A stretch of 64,000 nt of DNA from Diplonema papillatum (lineage: Eukaryota; Euglenozoa; Diplonemea; Diplonemida; Diplonemidae). The stretch's first letter is position 1, and each line of letters opens with the position of its first letter. This document shows positions 60,386 through 64,000 of this stretch, piece by piece. The notes under the pieces were generated by a model that saw nothing but the letters and a program-made list of their open reading frames with translations, was not told the origin of the DNA and made no database searches. The position numbers were made by a program, and so were the translations under genes. Where the stretch lies: the NCBI GenBank assembly GCA_030068145.1, contig JAPJBO010000373.1, forward strand, positions 62,001 to 126,000, in the 5' to 3' direction.

Positions 60386-62840
60386 CGAAGGGCGACCAAC
60401 GGCACTCCTTTTCTTTTTTTTCAACGGTTCATTTTTGTACTGAAGGCAACATTCCCGGAACAACGGTTGCACATGAAAGAGAAAACGAAGCCAACGGAAA
60501 AGTGCGCACAAGTTCCCCCCACCGGGCATGTACACGCGAAAAACAAAAATAGTTTCCTTATCATTCTCATCACCTCTGGCCAGTTGATGCTGATCGTCCT
60601 TCTGCTTCGTTTGTCAGTGCAAGCCCGAAATCCGGAAAATGTTCATCTTTTGGAGTGCCTGTAATGGTGTAATAGTGCGTTGCTCAGGGTAGTCGAAGGC
60701 CTGACAATCACACTAATGCAACAAATGTACAATCTTTTGGAGTGCCTGGATGCTCTCGGAGGCCGCCTCTTGAAAAATGTCCAAGGGGGAGGAAATGTGC
60801 TGCAGCACACGACACACACAGGCAGGTCTGGTTGTAGCGCCGGTAAGCCTCTAACAAACCCCAATTTGGAATTGCATCGTTTCCCCACCTCTAGCCTTCG
60901 TCGAAATATGCACCGGGCGGCACCTCCGGGTATCTCGAACGAGCACCTGCACTTCTTCCGGTCCGTTGTTTTGCAAGACACCGTTCATAAATCTCCTTAT
61001 CCGAACATTACGAGAGGAGATACGATGAAGGCAAGTGCAGGGTACTCTAGACCACCGTCCGCGGATTTAGAGGCAAATGACATCATTCGGAGTCGCATGG
61101 TCAGTTTAAAGAAACAGTTGCAACGTGTCGGAAGCTTGCTACGGAATGTCGCGCGGTTGCGAGTTTGAAAGAACACGGAATAACCCATTTGTTGTTGAGG
61201 CCTGCTGCACGGAAAGCAGCCTCTTGTTCGGCGGTACCATTTTTCCGAAGATCGGCATCACAAAGGCATTCCTACGACTTCGTCGCCCTGTCCCGAGCTA
61301 TCCGTTTCTGATATCCGGGCTGAAGTGTTCTGGGACAATATGGGCGGCCTTTCTGCGAGGATTCGCGCACTCGGATTATACATCACTCCGTGATAATTCC
61401 CCTGTACGAACGATCTCCGCAAGGGAGGAGATGGCGCCACTCACCTGAACCTTTCTCGTGAATGAGAATTTTCTAGCTGAAACACTCCATTTTTACGGGC
61501 TTGTGTTCAGCGCAAGCGCCAAGCCCAAACGTGCGTCATACGCATCCAAGCTTTGCGTATTGCAAAACGTATCACGGCCCTTTTCGGTGAACACAGTCGC
61601 ACCGAGTAACCCCCCCGCACGGCTCGTTATATACACGCGACAACGAATAATTGGTCCCTGAAATACGAAACACCAAGGATAGAACTAAGTAAGTCTTTCG
61701 CGTTCCCGTTGCTTTGCGTTACAGGAGTGCTTTGTGCAATACCCTGCAGATGCTAGCGTTGCACCAGGTAGTACCGTCAATCTGAAAATTGTGCGGTAGA
61801 AGTGAGGCTCAGTCTGGCGCGCACAGCAGATGCTCGGGCTCCTGTGTTACGTGTTTACCCCGTTGTGAAGCGGAAGGTGAACACCATATTTTGCAAAGCA
61901 GCGAGCTCCTTTGCAGCTGCGTCAGCCGCTTTCGCAGGCTGACCCAAACCGGTGGGAGGCTTAGCTTCGCAGTGTATGGCGCTCGTTCTTGGCAACATTG
62001 TGTCCTCCACTGGTCACTTCCTGTTTTTACTACCGTCTGTTCCATGTTGTCGTTCGTACTCTCGGCTGTGCTCGGATGAACACAAGAGTTCCCGTAGCTC
62101 AAGCGATCTCCCCCTCAACGTTACGCAGCCAGTTCTGAAGGTTGAAGAAAACATAGCCACTCGTTCTCGCTTCGCTTTTCTGACCTGCTGAAAACGTTCA
62201 GAGAGGTCTCTTTTCACCGTGGCGAGAATAACAACACCTGGCCATGAGCATCTCCCAATCACAGCTGGAGGCTGGTGTCTCCAGTGTCACTGGGCTGCGC
62301 CTTACTACCAGGGAACTCCGAGGGTGTTTTGTCAGGGGACCTTGGGTTGGTGCTGGGGCAGCCATCTGCCATCTGTGGTGGGTTTCAACCTGCCGCGGCT
62401 GTATGCTATGTTTTCAGTTCAGCAAACCCTGGTAGGACGGAGGTACAGCGGGGTGGAGGTTTGTGGAGTGGAGTTAGTACAGGTAGGTTGGTTACACAGA
62501 AACTACACAGCTTGCAACGGGGTGCGGTGGAAACGTGATGCTCCTGCTGAAGCTTCAATACTGGAAAAATAAACAGACGATGCCAATCCGGAAAGAGGTG
62601 GCCCGTTGTTGCTTCTGTACTCCGTCGATCCCGTCTAACATGAAGCCCCAACTTGTAGCTCTCTCCGCTCAGCATTCTTGCTGAAGACTGTGTTGCAAGC
62701 ACTGGGAATGCACAATGTTAGAACTACTGACCACACCCGCGTTTGTCGAGGATTACACGCTTACCAGCACCGAAGCACGACCCTGCAGGTATAGGCAAAA
62801 ACACTCTCAACAGCAAACACTAAAAAGCCGGAGGAGGAAA
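60386..62840. other. Intergenic, one possible small ORF
   Basis: Contains dispersed family D (60440-60650) and the small ORF at 61025-61168. Otherwise featureless. Confidence 0.5.
61025..61168 (+). CDS. Possible small protein (47 aa)
   Basis: The ATG in context AGGAGATACGATG is the same leader as the small gene at 24724. The peptide is charged and helical (ADLEANDIIRSRMVSLKKQ...). It could be a complete micro-protein or a first exon. No homology evidence. Confidence 0.25.
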   Translation: MKASAGYSRPPSADLEANDIIRSRMVSLKKQLQRVGSLLRNVARLRV

Positions 62841-63923
62841 ATGGAGGTCCCTTTGAAGCTTGCCTTAATGATGGACCAGGAGACGACATACAGGCGTAGG
62901 CGCCTGGTGTCTCCCGATTACAAAGCCGTTGTCGATGTTGTCAGAGAGTACGCCAGCAGCAGGTTCAGGCTACAGTACGTAGATGACGAGTGCGACTTAG
63001 TTGCGATGAGCACGCAAGAGGAGTGGGAGGACTGCTTGAAGCACTGGCAAGGGCAGCACCCGTTGCTCGTTGTCGTCGATGTGCTCGGCTGCGATGCCGA
63101 GTCCGGTCAGCCAGGACCCGACCACGCTTCTCCCGGTAGACCGCAACCCTACCGGGGAACGCGCGCAGCAGCAGCGGCAGCAACGGGCGGCTGCTGCGGG
63201 GCGTGCCGCGACGCCCGGAAAAGCGGGGCCGCCCCCGGCGGGTGCTGCTGCGGCGCCGGCTTCTGCGGCCGCCATCGCCATCGCCATCGCGAGGCGCCGG
63301 CCCCGACCGCGCAAACGTTCCCGCACCGCGCCTTCGGGACCACGGCGGCATTCGCTGCCCGGCTCCGCCGCGGCGAGCACAGCAGCAGCAGCAGCTGCTT
63401 CTGCGCGCCGGGACAGCTGTGCACCATCAACGTTGATGGTGCGGCGGCGCCGCAGCCCGCGCCGGATGCTCGTGAAGGCCGACGGGGGGAAGACGGCGGC
63501 GACCGTCAAGCCGCGCAGCGGTCGGGGGACCGGGGTGAGGTGCAGCCGTGCCGCAGCCATGCTGGCGGGGACAGGCACCGCGGGCCGACGCGCGACGAGC
63601 CGCCAGCACGGCCAGACGGGGCACTGGTTGATGCGGACGACAGCGAGCTTGAGAACGAAACGGCACCGGAGGCGGATGTGCCCGAAGCAAGGGCAGGGGC
63701 AGGACTCGCCGAAACCCCGCGGCAGGACGACGGCTCCTGCAGCGACGACCGAAAAGTTGAAACCCGCAGCCGATCATGCTGCAAACTGCCGTCCGAATCA
63801 TCAGTTTTCGTAGTGCAAGGGCTGCCGGCTGCTGCATCCGAAGGCCTTCACATCGAAGCAAGCGAGTCGGTGGCGTCGTGGTCTGACGTGCATGCCACGC
63901 CTTCCTTCTACGGTTCGGATTGA
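62841..63923 (+). CDS. PB1-domain protein with acidic C-terminus and LIR-like motif
   Basis: 360 aa from the ATG at 62841 (MEVPLKLALMMDQETTYRRR). A PB1 domain covers residues ~1-80: basic RRRRLVSPDYKAVVDVV, then the acidic LQYVDDECDLVAMSTQEEWEDCL. The middle (~90-220) is Ala/Gly/Cys/His-rich low complexity from GC-rich repeats. The C-terminal ~90 residues are acidic (DADDSELENETAPEADVPEA) and end SESVASWSDVHATPSFYGSD. WSDV preceded by acidic and Ser residues resembles an Atg8-interacting motif. PB1 plus LIR would suggest a p62/NBR1-like adaptor, but no ZZ or UBA domain is seen, so this is speculative. It is paralogous in its PB1 to the gene at 48773. Confidence 0.65.
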   Translation: MEVPLKLALMMDQETTYRRRRLVSPDYKAVVDVVREYASSRFRLQYVDDECDLVAMSTQEEWEDCLKHWQGQHPLLVVVDVLGCDAESGQPGPDHASPGRPQPYRGTRAAAAAATGGCCGACRDARKSGAAPGGCCCGAGFCGRHRHRHREAPAPTAQTFPHRAFGTTAAFAARLRRGEHSSSSSCFCAPGQLCTINVDGAAAPQPAPDAREGRRGEDGGDRQAAQRSGDRGEVQPCRSHAGGDRHRGPTRDEPPARPDGALVDADDSELENETAPEADVPEARAGAGLAETPRQDDGSCSDDRKVETRSRSCCKLPSESSVFVVQGLPAAASEGLHIEASESVASWSDVHATPSFYGSD

Positions 63924-64000
63924 ACACGCGGCGTGGCGAAAGCCTACTCCCAACCACGGCAGACCCGCACTTGTGCCCAGTCCACTGCATTCAGCCATAA

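Overview
The window is nuclear DNA from a single-celled eukaryote. Genes are monocistronic and well separated. Introns follow GT-AG, some are only 41-43 nt and others carry repeats, and more than half of the sequence is intergenic or mobile DNA. The lineage cannot be fixed from sequence alone. One clue is a protein made of two fused PFP-type phosphofructokinase domains, an arrangement known from apicomplexan PFKs, so an alveolate is possible. That is an inference.

Layout. 1-2108: 3' part of a non-LTR retrotransposon ORF, followed by a 745-bp repeat that recurs at 19618. 2922-10626: no convincing gene; holds a hAT-like MITE (5334-5647), a terminal-inverted-repeat element (7032-8009) and tRNA-like fragments. 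10627-13603: five-exon Ala-rich coiled-coil gene with a His-rich tail. 18013-19456: foldback element with ~0.45-kb arms around a small two-exon gene. 21487-22736: inverted-repeat element with another small two-exon gene. 22884-23719: hAT element with an exact 8-bp target duplication. 24724-25501: small two-exon helical protein. 30709-34107: ISWI chromatin remodeller. 36252-37331 and 43261-44466: two paralogues combining a dsRBD-like region, a conserved unknown segment and a cold-shock-like C-terminus. 46094-46957: class II sirtuin. 48773 and 62841: two PB1-domain proteins. 51061-60385: tandem PFP gene whose 5.5-kb second intron contains two retroelements.

The main finding is at 51-60.4 kb. 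The PFP reading frame appears to stop at 54657, but a donor at 54626 and an acceptor at 60146 join in phase to a short exon that supplies the missing C-terminal PFP helix. The intron between them holds two RT-RNase H elements. Each has split direct repeats (A1-ORF-B1-A2-B2), the hallmark of tyrosine-recombinase retrotransposons, yet neither copy has a recombinase ORF. Both sit in (CT)n tracts. The PFP protein appears to have lost the GGDD-type catalytic motif in both halves.

The genes do not form an operon or a pathway. ISWI and the sirtuin point to chromatin and NAD-dependent deacylation, and the PFP-like protein to glycolysis or its regulation. The dsRBD/CSD pair suggests RNA binding and the PB1 pair suggests protein scaffolds. 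Two short motif families recur in the window, several copies lying in introns shortly before predicted 3' splice sites.
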